From Ceratobasidium sp. AG-K (lineage: Eukaryota > Basidiomycota > Agaricomycetes > Cantharellales > Ceratobasidiaceae), in NCBI GenBank assembly GCA_037039685.1, contig JAWNGF010000003.1:1674001-1738000 (forward strand): DNA of 64,000 bases. Reading direction: 5' to 3'. Below are positions 24,298 to 36,455 of this stretch, in pieces (position 1 is the stretch's first letter; each line of letters begins with the position of its first letter). Position numbers and translations under genes: made by a program. Under the pieces are notes generated by a model that was given only the letters and a program-made list of their open reading frames with translations, did not search any database and was not told the origin of the DNA.

Positions 24298-26467
24298 GTG
24301 AGCTAGAAGTGATGTGAGCACGAGATAAAAATGAGGCACAGGTCCAGTTCTAGTTCGGTCTATACGTTAGCAGGGAGCCAATTTTACAAGACAAGCAGTA
24401 TATATATTATTTATCGTCAGAATTAAAGCAAGTTACTATCTGCAGTTTATGAGTCGTGGCCGGTGGATGAGCTTGCGGATATTGGCACACGAGGGTGGCT
24501 GTGTTCGCAATCATTTCCAAATCTTTGCACTTGTGGCTCTAAAAAGGAAAATGTGTCACAGAACAAGTGACTGCACCAATGACCAGGTAACTTCCTTTCG
24601 GAGTTCCACTTTTGGCAGCAAGTGTCATCGACGTGGTATCACGGCAGTTCGAGCCACTCTACTCTCAAGGATTCGTTGTGTAATACATGAGTGCCGTGGT
24701 GAGCGTTTCCGGTAGTATTGTGGCAAGCGACGCTGAAATGAAAGCAGAAAGAAGCAAGCCACTGCAAGAGGGGTCGCTTGGCGGGCCAACTACCACCCTC
24801 ACTCAGATAAAACACTCCAGTCGACCGTAACTTGGACCGGTTGTCGGGATCCCATCAATTGAACCCAATCAGGCCAAGCGAGTACGAGCATGTATGCCGC
24901 ATTCTCTAGATCGATAAAAGCCTGTCCGCCCAGTGAAGCACTAAGATGAAAGGCAATGATTACTAGGCAAGTGTTTGTCAAGCCAGCTGGGAGAAACACA
25001 TGGCGAGGCAAGCTTATGCAGCATGAGAACACATGTTACTCGTTGTGTGCTATGCCTTGTATGACCGCCAATCTTCGGTACTTCTGATGGCGAGATCAGC
25101 ATCGCAAGCCACCTCCAAGAGTCCATTAAGATGCACTATAAACATTCAAGGAAAGATATGGGTGGTATGATGTGCTGGACACGTTCACTTGTGAGTTGAT
25201 GGCCAGCACGTCACCGTTGGCCAACCCCACGACAAGCTGAAAGCAAAGTCCAGTGCACAAAACAGATGATAGCCTCCAAAAAGTGACATTCTATCTGATT
25301 GTATGATACATGATACATTGTATTATGCGAGGGATTGTGATCAAAGACAAGGCAAACATGGTACGCAGGAGCAGTAACTGGTTGCGTTTAAACCTCGGCC
25401 ATGTGAGTATCTGGCGGATGTTGCTCAGTGCTGGGTATAGATGTTGGTTCAGAAGCCTCTCGACTTGTTGGAACGATTATTTGCTTGTCTGAAGGGGTGG
25501 TGATTCGAACTACCGGAGAGTCAGTGACGTCCGCATCGCATGTGTACTGGCTAGCACGCACCAGATTCAACGCCCATGCGAGCATCGAGCATCACTTGCA
25601 TATTTGGAGCACCACTATTCTGCAAGCGGGAGCTCTTGGACCATCGTCCTGAGCGACCGAGCTAGTCAATCCAAAATGTACGCCTTAATGATCAACCGAC
25701 TTACGACGCCAGGCATGTCTCAAAGGTAGGGTTTGCTGTGGTATTGTCATATTCGACACAGGAAATAATTGTGTAGACAATGGGTGTACCGTTCGATTAG
25801 GAGTTTTTGGAGAGGTGGTGTGCGAGGGGGGAGCGCTCAGAGAGCGGGACTCTAAAAACGAATTAGGTGTTGAAACGGACGGGTTGATTGAGACTGGGCG
25901 GATGTACCTATCGTTTTGGGCATGGTTGAAGTCAAGCGGTAAGGTCGGGTGGGAGGAGCAGAATTTGCGTTTGCCTAGTTATGACGATTTCAGTGATTGG
26001 TTTCGTTGTCTCCTCGGATCTTTACCCACTTATTTGTCTGCTAAGTGGGAGTGATATTTGGGACGTACAACGCTATATGACGTATAGTGTTTGCCTAAAT
26101 AGACTCTACCGCGCAGAGTGCGCAGAGGCTTAGGCTTGTGCAATTGATGCCGGTGGGGACGGTTTTCAGCTCGGTGTGAGTGAGAGCAAACCTAGTCGAT
26201 GCTATGTCAGCATGAGCAAACAACCGGTGTGTACCTACTTAGGTAAGTCATTTGTGTCGAAGACTACTAACAGTCCTATGCAAGCCAAAATACAGGATAG
26301 ACTTAACTGAGCCCCACTTCCTTGTGGAGCCATCACCCTACGCAAGTCTCGACGCTTGATATTCTTGTGTGTAACCTGGCTTTCATATTCTGCGCGTGGC
26401 TGTTAGACGGGGACTTGGGCTCTCATTGAATTTCGTGGTTTTAATTTAGCGGTACTTATTAGCACTC
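24298..26467. other. 2.2 kb region without a convincing gene
   Basis: Short ORFs occur on both strands, none recognisable. Examples are a 65-codon minus ORF at 25388-25585 (Pro/Thr-rich, PVVRITTPSDKQIIV) and a 79-codon plus ORF at 25815-26054. Codon use and conservation cannot be judged by eye. It may contain one lineage-specific multi-exon gene or decayed sequence, plus two promoters. Confidence 0.4.
25815..26054 (+). CDS. Unassigned ORF, possible exon
   Basis: An open frame of 79 codons containing FWAWLKSSGKVGWEEQN and SYDDFSDWFRCLLGSLP. The aromatic-rich composition looks more protein-like than its neighbours. I see no partner exons, promoter or family, so this may be chance or a relic. 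Confidence 0.18.
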   Translation: MVCEGGALRERDSKNELGVETDGLIETGRMYLSFWAWLKSSGKVGWEEQNLRLPSYDDFSDWFRCLLGSLPTYLSAKWE

Positions 26468-29410
26468 ATGCTTCTTTCTGCTTCCCCACACCCGAACACA
26501 CACCAATGCTCAGAGGCCTATAGCGCACTTCCTGCGACGTACACAGAAAATTCTCTGACTTCGGTGCCAGATGGCCCCTTGCCATTGACCCAGCCAAGCA
26601 CGAGTGGTCTGACTACGACTTCGTTGACTTCTACACGCGCGCCAGCGAATTCTCTTCACACACCGCAACAACTCGCACAACTCGATGCTCTTGCTCGTGC
26701 ACAGGCTCGCGACAAAGCAGAGTCGACGTTGGTATCTGAAGACGAGAAAGCGTTATATACCCAGGTAAAAAAATAATAATATAAATGCCAGCACGAAATG
26801 CCGCTGACAGTCACCGGTACACCAGCTAGCTTACTTGGCGTCTCAGCACCAGGCGTCGGAATATAACCGCCAAAAGCCAGCTCTGTCAGGTGCTCCAACG
26901 CCAGGCGTATATATCCCGCTGTCCATTCAGCTGCCAAATCATATTTTGGAGCTGAGGGCGCGTCAGAAAGAGGCTTCGTTACGACAAGCGTGGTTTATTG
27001 CACCGCCGCGGGACGACGAGTCAAACTACGAGGGCCAGCCCGATCAAATCCAGCCCGATGATGAGATAGGCGGATTGGGTAGGGAACGGGATGGTGCTAC
27101 TTCGGAAGCTGGGTTGCGCGATCTCGAGTCTTCACGGAGTTATGAGCAGCTTTCGTACTTATACCCGGCGACGATTGAGGTCGAGCTACTTCAAGACGCC
27201 CTCGGAAATTCCGTGTTTCCCGTGTCGCAATCAGCCTTCAAAGTACAAAGTACAAAGTTTCCACCGACAGCCCTACCTCCCCTGCCGACCCAACCGATCC
27301 TACGTGCCCTTTCTACTACTTTAGATCCTGATGTGGTCGAAACTCCACCGCCGCTTGGAGAGACTATTCTTCCACAATTTCCCTCCCCAGCTCGCTCACG
27401 TGCGCCCTCGCAAAGCCTGCTGGTCCGGCCGGCGAATGTGCTGGACACATTACCTGCTCCACATTTGGGAGATCTCCCTGTGGTCTCGGAACTTCCCAAA
27501 GACCTCCATTTGACAACCAATGCTAACACTTTGCTCGTACCTGATGAACGTCCGACACTTTGGCCTCCCCCACCTGTTCGCCCAGCTGCAGTACACGTTG
27601 CGCCACCTCCCTCTCCACAGCTCCAATTAGCTCTGGAGACAGCCATTTCCAAGGATAAAATCGTTGACCAGAGTTGGTTATCTTGGGCTCAAGGTGGGGT
27701 GGTAAGCCCCCTCGGGGTTTCGGATGTGCCCGCCATGCAAACCCATGGGATCTTTGGCCCACCCTCTCCTGCCAGCGGCTCTCCCAGTCTCTCAATGCGC
27801 CCACCGATATTCATTCCGCCACCGCCAACACCCAAAACTTCGGAAACTCACCCAATCAAGTGAGTATCTGGGCTCGGCGCTCCTTACGCTTCGACTAACC
27901 CACACGCAGCATATCTCAAGTTATCCCCTCAGAATACATCCATGCGATATCCTCACATCTAGAAACTTATCCTACAACCGAGGATGAAACTCAGCTGGAG
28001 GCCATAGTATCACGAGGATCGTACTTTCGGATCGACCCATACTTCCGCCTCGATCGTATTATACACAAACTCGCCGTCAGGGCAATCGAAGCCCGTGCGG
28101 CAATGGCAAAGTACTCGCCCGCCCCGGTACGAGTCAAGTTTGCGGAGGATATATCGAGCGCTGGTCCCGCGTTATTCATGGGTCCTGGGGTGCGCACGTC
28201 TGTGAGCGAGCCGAATTTCGATCGCCCACTCAAGCGACCACTGGCTATGACTTCTCCAACGACATTAATGACCCCAAGTGCGAAGCGGATGGAACCGTCA
28301 CCAATTGGACCACCGAGAATGCAAGACCAATTTGTTCCCAATATGTTAAACCTTGATCTACGAGGGAATGATGTTTCTCCATTGGACACGCGCCACCTTG
28401 ACCCCTCGTTATCCGCCGCCCCTCATTATCCAGCAGCTTGGAACGGCAATCCAGCAATCCGTGAACCAGAACAACCGAATGCTAGCCCCCGTGCCACTAT
28501 CACATTGCCAGCCCTTCCACCACTCTCACGTGCTATGTCGGGTCCTCCATCAGCAGTATCGCTACACAGTCCATTACCGCCCTCTCAATCGCTTCCAAAT
28601 CTCCATTCGTCGTCTCCAGGCGGTGGAACGCCTACTCCTTCAAACGGAGATTTTGTGCTAGGCAATCTATATCTCTCCTCATGCCCTGGCAAAAAGGTTC
28701 GGCTTAACGGTCCCATCAGAGGCAGAGGGGCAATATGTCGAAACCTCAGCGCAGACTTAGCCAGAGTCAAGTCAACCGGCGTGCATCTCGTTATCTGGTG
28801 CGTGATTTTTACCAGCGCAAGTTCAGTATCCAACTAACTTCTATAAAGCTGCCTTGACGACGATGAGATGGAATTCCTGGGAGCTCCATGGCCCGAGTAC
28901 AAGGAAACCGCCGCCGCTGTCGGACTAGATGTTTTGCGGTAGGGCACCCACCAATGACTCGTGTCGAATCGTCTCATGGTTATTCACAGCCTCCCGATGC
29001 CTGAAGGTCTCTGCCCTCTAAGCGTACGGGCTATGTCTCAACACATGGACCGAATCATCTATAACTACACACTCAACGGACGACACGTACTTGTGCACTG
29101 TCGTGGTGGGGTTGGCCGCGCAGGTCTAGTCGCTTGTACCTGGATGCTTAAACTCGGCATTTGCGGATCCGTGGAACCTACCTCCAAGTTTACTATTCAA
29201 GATCCCAGCGCGCAGTCCCCTGCAGAAGCTTTGATGCAAGACAAAAAGGTCCCAAGGGATAGCATGGAGCTCTTGGAACGTGTGGTCCACGTCATACGCC
29301 GCCAACGCAGTGTAAAAGCCATCGAAACTTACGAACAAGTCCGCTTTTTATTGGAGTTTATCGAGTATCTTCGGGATACCGACGCAAAAACGCTGGAGGC
29401 TCTCTCCTGA
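26468..29410 (+). CDS. Dual-specificity/CDKN3-type protein phosphatase with long disordered N-terminus
   Basis: The C-terminal third is a cysteine-dependent phosphatase domain. It begins NGDFVLGNLYLSSCPGKKVR near 28660, passes HLVICCLDDDEMEFLG across an intron near 28797-28848, and has the catalytic loop VHCRGGVGRAGLVA near 29095-29135, matching HCxxGxxRxG. It ends EYLRDTDAKTLEALS. About 600 residues of Pro/Ser-rich, low-complexity sequence precede it, with motifs such as PPPVRPAAVHVAPPPSPQ. Introns include 26765-26825 (the acceptor after 26825 keeps phase and gives TQLAYLASQHQ) and about 27860-27909. Known relatives act on phospho-Ser/Thr/Tyr of cyclin-dependent kinases. Substrate specificity here is inference. 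Confidence 0.85.
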
Positions 29411-29594
29411 CTAACACGTTAGCGCTTTGATCTTGCACTTCACGAATTTTGAACCTTTACTACATTGCTTTAGCACTTTGCTCTCTATGCATGGCTACAT
29501 GCACATCAGTGTCGATCCCAGCTGTCCTCCGTGTATTGCATACGTAATATTTACATTGTCGCTTGGTACGTACGGAAATGACTATGTGTCTGGC

Positions 29595-30150
29595 CTATTC
29601 GTCTAGCGTGGTTCGCGTTCGTCCCAGCAAAATTGCTCGTTCAATGAGTTCTTCTCTAGCAACCACTGATTCCCGCCATGTAGTCATATTGATGTCGGGA
29701 ACCGACTGGATTAAAAACGCGCGAATGACAAGCGGCGTTGAAGTCTTGTGCCGCGCAACGCCTGTGCACATTGGTGCAGTCTCGCCAGCCTGTATACTGA
29801 GTATTATATCACCTTGTTTGAGATTAAATGTAAGCAAGCCTTACCTCAAGACCCTCAACATAGCCAGTGACCATTATATGGCATTTGGGTACACGGAATA
29901 AATCAAGGGTTGAATTGTCTGAAGCGACTAACACCGACACGTCAATGAGAGCCAATGACCCGTTGTCTTCGACCCAAATTAAGTTTGAATCGATTTCAGT
30001 TCCTATCACCCTACTGAAATTGAGAGCCATCCATGTTTCATGTAGGACATTAAAACCAAACCTTGCTACTACTCGAACCCTCTGTCCCAAAGTCTCACGA
30101 CTAATTCCTGAAATCAGTACTACCTTGGCATGGTCGCAGCGCGAAGCCAT
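29595..30150 (-). CDS. TEN1: Probable CST telomere-capping subunit Ten1
   Basis: A small OB-fold-like protein of about 145 residues in three exons. It begins MASRCDHAKVVLISGISRE. The second exon joins after a 48-nt intron to give VRVVASRVIGTEIDSNLIWV, then EDNGSLALIDVSVLV. The third exon begins AGETAPMCTGVARHK and includes IRAFLIQSVPDINMTTWRES. The order (short N-strand, 'VRVxGRV-GxD' strand, 'LEDNG-ALLIDVS' strand, 'GYVEG', then a final helix after 'VPNxD...W') fits Ten1, the partner of Stn1 that protects chromosome ends and helps fill in telomeric C-strands. Ten1 is poorly conserved, so the call rests on pattern and size only. Confidence 0.55.
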
Positions 30151-30780
30151 TATAACAAATGTGGGTCACCCAAATGGCCGTGAAGATATTTTCGAGCCAG
30201 CTTCTAGTCCAGATGGTGGCTAACCGTAGATCTAGAGGCAAGGTATTTGGAACAAGCAAGTCCAAATAAAACGTCTGTCCGCTCCTAGCCACTGTGGCGC
30301 ATACGGTTAACTCCCTATCAACACACTTGCTACATGAATCTAACATAGATAAGAGGAAAAGTCCATGGAGGTAGTTTCGGGACACAGAGACGGTAAATAA
30401 CCCACAACCTCAAACGTAGAGCAGCACCGCCAGATATTATAAAAACTTACGGAATTTTCAGCAAGTACAACCCCACTTACTTATGTTGTATAGCAGGCGC
30501 TAATAACATGCGTTCATATCTCCACCGCCGCGTCGGTCCAACTCGTTGCTTCGGATCCGCGCATACATTCCTCTCCACAAAGCGAACGGTGGCGCTCCGT
30601 TTGAACTAACTGCGTAGCGCGGCGTGAGAGCCTCGGTCTGAGTTAACCGTGGCTATATTTAATGTGGTCGCATATTATACGGCGGTGCAGGTGCGAATTC
30701 AAGCCATCTGTATGCTTCATTTACATCATGTGGATCGTTGTACTGTACAATGGAATGTATAAATTTATTTGGGAGGAACC
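30151..30780. other. Intergenic region between TEN1 and SKI3
   Basis: About 630 bp. It holds the TEN1 promoter and the SKI3 3' end. A 94-codon minus ORF (30101-30385) overlaps the TEN1 start and looks like noise. No repeat recognised. Confidence 0.4.
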
Positions 30781-33700
30781 TCACCGAGGGTCCTTCGGAA
30801 GTTTGGAACGGACATATGCCAAGGCTAGCCTGTTCTTCACTTCCCATGGTGCTAAGACCAATGCCTTTTCTACATCTTTCTGTACGGACAGATCAATGAC
30901 TGTCGACTTGGCCTTTGCAACGCTTGCAACTCGTAAAAGCGGGCTAATATCATTTCTATCGTTAGCTATCTTCAGTGCAGTCGCGGCGACTTCGACTGCA
31001 TCTTTGTTGCTCTGTTGTATCAAGAACTCGGATAGATTGCGCTTAGCAACTCCGGGTAAAGCATTGGACTGGACTGCAGCTTCTGTGACCTTGAGTGCCT
31101 TGTCGATGTGGCCTCGCGATAAGTGATGTTGTACTAGAATACGGTCAACCTGGTGTCCAGGGTCAAGAGATTGTCGTTGTGGCTCTGGCATGCCTATGAT
31201 TTCGGACAATGCCGCCTCCACTAAATCGGCGTCCTATGGGAGACATAGCAATTAGGTCGGTACGTTGGTCAAATCTATTATGCCACTCACGTCGTTGAGT
31301 ATACCGATTGCTACCAGCATCACGATGCACTCCAGATTGGACGAATCCTGCTCGAAGCTATGCGAGGAAGCAGTAAGCAACATACCATATATTCGGAATG
31401 AACATACGTACATCTCTAGCAGCTGCGACTTGGCTGCATCTCGAGCATCCTCGGAGCCGACCTCCCACAATGCTTGGCACAGCAAAATCGTGACATTTTC
31501 CCGTACTCTTGCTGACGAGGGTGCAGCAGAGACCGCAGCTTCGAAAATTTGAACAGCAACTTCAAAATTGTCTTGCATATAATGTGCAATCCCGGAGCTG
31601 GCTTGCGCATGTGCGCGACAAGTTTTAACGATATCGCTCTCGTTTTCTTCAGGAAGCAACAACAACGCTGTTTCAAAAACCTCCAGCGCGGCCGGATAAT
31701 CCCCTTCTGAGAGGTATAGCCGGCCAAGGTTGGCCTTGGCAATTCCATAGCGTTCGGCAACGACTGCATCTTCGGTGGCGTCGTAGAGGGCCTCAAGAAT
31801 TGGGATGGCTTGGGTTAACAAGTCGATCGCCAAGGAGATATGGCCCAACCTCTCTGCTACCAAGGCAAGCAGGTGCAACCCAGAGGCGTCGTCCGAGAAA
31901 TGTTGGCAATAACGCTGGAGCGCAAAAAACGCCGGGAAGAGTGATTCTGTTGCTAATGCGTTCGATGCGCTCGCAAAGGACTTGGTGGCATATTCTTTGT
32001 CCGCTCGGGGCTTTGCGCACGACTGGGTTAGGATATGCTACGGTAAGATAAATTTCCGCGTACCGTGAATGATGTTAGCCCAATGGCATGCTCCAATAAA
32101 GCCTGGGCCTCCAAATGCTTCCCGCTACGCACTGCAAGCAAAGACTGTCCGACCCAGGCAAGACTGGCGTCGGGATCTAGAGTCTGTGACCTTACGAAGA
32201 CGTGTTGAGCAAGTTCAATGTCGGCATTATTGAGATATAGCAGGCCTAGCCTAGCCCAGTGGTCGGCTCTCTAGAAGGAAGGTTCGTTAATTAATTAGTT
32301 CCGGCGACAGAACCTAATCTAACCTTGTTATCTATCTCAATTGCCTTGATGAATGCGTGCTGAGACACTTTGGGGTCCTTTGCAAACAACAACGATCCAT
32401 AGAGGCTCCATAGGCCGTCGTCGGAAGGGTCTCGCCGCAGTCCGTGTTTCACTGCTACAATCGCCAAGTGCTCCAGTTTTTGTCGCCTTTCGTCGGAATT
32501 CTCGAACGGCCTGGCGTTGAAAATAGAAATGGCAAGTCCCGCCCAGGCGTTTGCCAGAGCGTCTTCGTCGTCAGTTGAGATTGTGACAAGATGTGCGCTG
32601 ATTGCGGCTGCCATTTGGAGCGCGGTGCCTCCAGTCGGACTTTCGAGTAAATCGTCGATGATTTGCGAAACCCGAACTGCGTCCCCGAGATGCCTTTCAA
32701 ATTCGTGCGATCGAGCTGAGAGAAGCTCTGCCAACGGTGCGAGAGCGGCTTGTATTGCAGCAACGTTCAAGAACACGCGTTTCTTTCCAAGCTCAGTTAA
32801 ACTATCATAGGCAAGTCTCCATCCAACTCTACGAGCGGTTTGCATTGAGGCTTCGCTAACAAGTCGAAACGCAAGCTCTAGAGAAGTGCACCAAGATAGT
32901 TCCGCACGAGCAGAATAGCTGGTTTCTGATTCTAAACAGCCAAGATCGAGATGAGCACTACCCAATGCAGTGAGAACTAGCGGGTCCTTGAGTTCGGGAT
33001 GTTCGACCAGAATCTTGTTAAAGGTAGCAACAGCATCCGAGAAGAGTCCCATGTCTCGTTGAACTGTGCCCACAGTATATGCACCGATCCATTCGGAAGG
33101 TGGAGAGACTGCTTGAGCTCGATCTAACGCCTTGAGGGCGGCAGCGTGCCTCCCAGACTGTGCATACGCTTCTCCAAGACGCAACCAAGATTGATAGTCG
33201 TCCTCGTTAGCTCGTAGAGCTACTTGGAATGCTTGTATAGCGGGAGCGTAGTTGTGTCGACTCTATTGCCATCCATTAGCGTTTGCCTATACGAACGCCG
33301 ACTGGGCCCACCATTTCAACTACACCTATCGCTTTCCATGCCCATGCAAAGGTAGGTTGGTGTCGCGTTACTTCGGCGCTTGGTTTATCCAGGCCTCCAG
33401 TCAATCCACCTTCGCCTTCTATAGTTCTTCGGGCAACAACCTCCACGAGGTCCCATTCTCTCTCCTCAGCAAATCCTTCAGCAAGCCTACGTGCTGCATC
33501 TCCTTCGCTGGCATCAAGCTCAAATGCCTTTTGGAAGCACTTTGAAGCTCTTAGTGCGTCTGGTGGATTCGCGTGCTCGCTGTAGTAAATGCCTAAAGAA
33601 GTGAATGCAGGGGCGTAGCTGGGGTTGTGTTTTAGGGATCCAATGAAGTGTTTGTAAGACTCATCGCGCCATTGCCCTGTGATTGGGGCTAAACACAGAA

Positions 33701-35951
33701 CAATTACAACATCAGGTGAAACTCACCACCAAACTCCCACATGGATTTGCCCAATCGCCACTCAACTCGGGCTCTATCGTCTGGAGGTGCCTCCCCTGCA
33801 CTGAGAGCAGCGGACACGGCACGCAACTGTTCTATACTCTCTTCCAGATTCCCGTCCATTGCAAGGCACCATGCGACCTCTTCCATGGCCCGAACGTGTG
33901 TCCATACAACGGTCTCATCGCCCTCGGTTTCTTTGATCACGCGCTGGAACAATTTTGCCGCGCCGGCCCAGTCTTTAGCGTATTGGTGAATATATGCGCG
34001 AGCCATGAGTGCGCCGACATGACTCGGATTTCGGGCAAGGACTTCTTCCAGGATTCGGGTCGCACGGGCGTGATGCTTGGGAGGGTAGAGGTGCACCAAC
34101 CCTGTGGCCAGGATCACGTCAAAGGCTTTTCGTACCCTAATGATGGATTAGAAAGCGCCTGGCCTGGTTGAATCAGCAGACTTGCATGGGTAACTTCTTC
34201 CCTGTGTTGTTTTCCGCGCGTTTAACCAATGTCAATCCTGCCTCGGCTACACGAATTGCATTCTTATGGTCTCCATCGGACGTATAAATTTCTCCCGCAA
34301 TCCGATGCGCGATGATGGAATGAGGTAGCTTTGCAAGGTTGGCCTACAGACTCCATCCAACCTGAGGAGTCACCCTGGACCAACAAGCACGGGTACTTAC
34401 CAGGATGGTTTCTACAGGATCAAAGGAGCTATCTATTTCCTGCGTCTGTGCAATAACGGTTTCCGAGGCAGCGGTCTCGCTTTCGTCGTCCATGGATATG
34501 CTAGAATAATGAAGGTACGCGCTAAGTAAATTTGCTAAAGGGGTTCCCGGGAAGAGTTTTGAGAATCTGCGTAATACCCCAAAGTCGTATCCCTCTACGT
34601 GGAGTAATTAGCATAAGTGGGAAGAATACGGCAGACGACATGCCTATGTCATAAACATCTAGGTTCTCCATGTAGCATGACCAAGCTAATTCATCCGCAA
34701 CGCCCAGAAGAACGGCACCGCTTGCCATGTCCTCTACAACTTTGTAGGCTGCATGCTTTTCGGACGCATATTCGGGCGTGGTAGGGAGAGCATATAAGTA
34801 TCGTTGGCGATGGCGAAGTAGCTTTGATTCCGTGTGCCTCCTAAGCTCATCTGAGGTGTTGGGATGATTCAAAATGTCCTCGTATAGCGCAGGGAGCTAA
34901 AACAATGAGTTCGTGTGGGTAAGTCAAGTGTTCAATCGCCGACTGACTTTGGATGCGCCCCAAATATCGCGGCCGACTTCGTTTTGGACCTCCTGCATGG
35001 TCCCCGCGTTGATTCGAGTCCGTCTCCTCTCTACTTCCCGTGCGTATGCTTCGTCTTCTGAGCGTTCTACAAGAGATACAATTTCCTCTAGAATTGGCAG
35101 AGAGTTTGCGATTGCCGTTTGCGTTGGGGCAACAGTGGTTTGCGTAGGCGCTGTCGGTTCATAGGGAGGGATAGTAGACAAAACATCATATAATCGGGAG
35201 TCGGGAAGCAACAAGGACAGTGCATTGACAACCTAGTACTAATGTTTAGACTCAGCATATATTAGTGCTAACTAAACTTACATCGGGTATGGAGCCATGC
35301 ACACGCCTGGTTTCGATAAGCTTTTGTAGGAACTCTGCAACTTTGATAGCATCACCCCTCCATAGTGGTACGATGAGCAAAAATGCTGGGTCCAAATAAT
35401 ACAATACACTCACGAGTTGGAAGCAATCTCAATCTCCTTCTCTAGGGTCTCGTCCAAGTCGTCCCAACGTCCCAGCTTTTCTTGGATCTTCTCAATACCC
35501 TAATTAGGATCCAAGTTAGACATCGGGCGACTTTATCCTAATCAGCCTTGCGAACATACCCTCCAAGCAAGAAGCTGATCCGGTTGGCTATCAATAGCTC
35601 TACGATATGCCTAAAAACACTGTTAGATCCGTGTACATCGCCCAAGATAAGACATCGCACTTGCTCGCTCTTGTCTATTTCACCCAGTTCAAAGGACGCG
35701 ACACCAATAAATACGTTCCTACATATGATGGAACCTAATCAACCACCCAATTCATGGCAAGCTTAAAACGCCTCACCCGTTGTAGTTGGTTGCGTCGTAC
35801 GTAAGTACATCTTCTGCTGCTTTTTGCGCAGCACGATAGTCCTTGTTTGTGATAGCATCTCTACTCGAAAATATATAAATTTCCTCTATTGTGTAAACCT
35901 GGTGTAGAGGTACCTTGAGGCCTTTAATTTTGACTTAACCACCGACGCCAT
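30781..35951 (-). CDS. SKI3: Superkiller complex TPR protein Ski3 (TTC37-like)
   Basis: Ski3 is the TPR scaffold of the Ski2-Ski3-Ski8 complex, which feeds mRNA into the cytoplasmic exosome. The gene starts MASVVKSKLKASRDAITNKD and runs through about fifteen exons to a stop after RSKLPKDPR, roughly 1,400 residues, the usual size. Tetratricopeptide repeats run along its whole length. Clear examples are LGEIDKSEQAYRRAIDSQPD near 35620, ILEEVLARNPSHVGALMARA near 34030, SYKHFIGSLKHNPSYAPAF near 33630, and AYAQSGRHAAALKALDRAQ near 33150. The N-terminal part has the linker PEYASEKHAAYKVVEDM seen in Ski3. Introns are 48-60 nt with clean boundaries. It faces the next gene across about 500 bp. Confidence 0.9.
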
Positions 35952-36455
35952 GACGAGATGATGGCCGAGGGTTGAAGTGGCAAGGCAAATTGTAATTGCA
36001 AACCTGGACCCTGGATAACTTGAAAGCCACCAACAACAAACAACGACCGGCTCGCTCCACGCTCCCACTTTGGCTTCAATGTTGGCTCGCTTTCACGATG
36101 ATGTGCACTTGGCTGGCCGTAGCCACATGGCAAAGACGCCTGGAATAGCTGGGGCAAACTCGAGAAAGGAGAATCCCGGTGGTCGAGGTGGGGCACAAAC
36201 ATTGACCGGAAAGGGGCAGGAGAGGGTCGCCAAAGCTATCCTAGACACGTCGGGCTATGGTGGTGGGCAAGTAGGTAGGATATATTCTCTACCTCTCTTT
36301 GATGCATTCACGAACTCTTGTGACTTAGAGGGGAAACGGCAACTCAAGGGAGGCAAGGGAGATGGACAGCAAACCCAGTCTATCAGCCGCACCTTTGCTC
36401 TGCTTGACAAGACAAACAAGACACCTCACCCCAAGTCACGCAAGGCGTTTCTATC
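35952..36455. other. Divergent promoter region
   Basis: About 500 bp between the SKI3 ATG and the next plus-strand gene. A 129-codon plus ORF (36070-36459) spans it, but it lacks any family feature and ends just after the next ATG. Treated as promoter sequence. Confidence 0.4.

Noticed and set aside
25490..25575. A minus-strand string with AGTTCGAATCA and matching GGTG/CACC ends resembling a tRNA
   Set aside because: The T-stem does not pair, the anticodon arm is not formed, and the A-box is weak.
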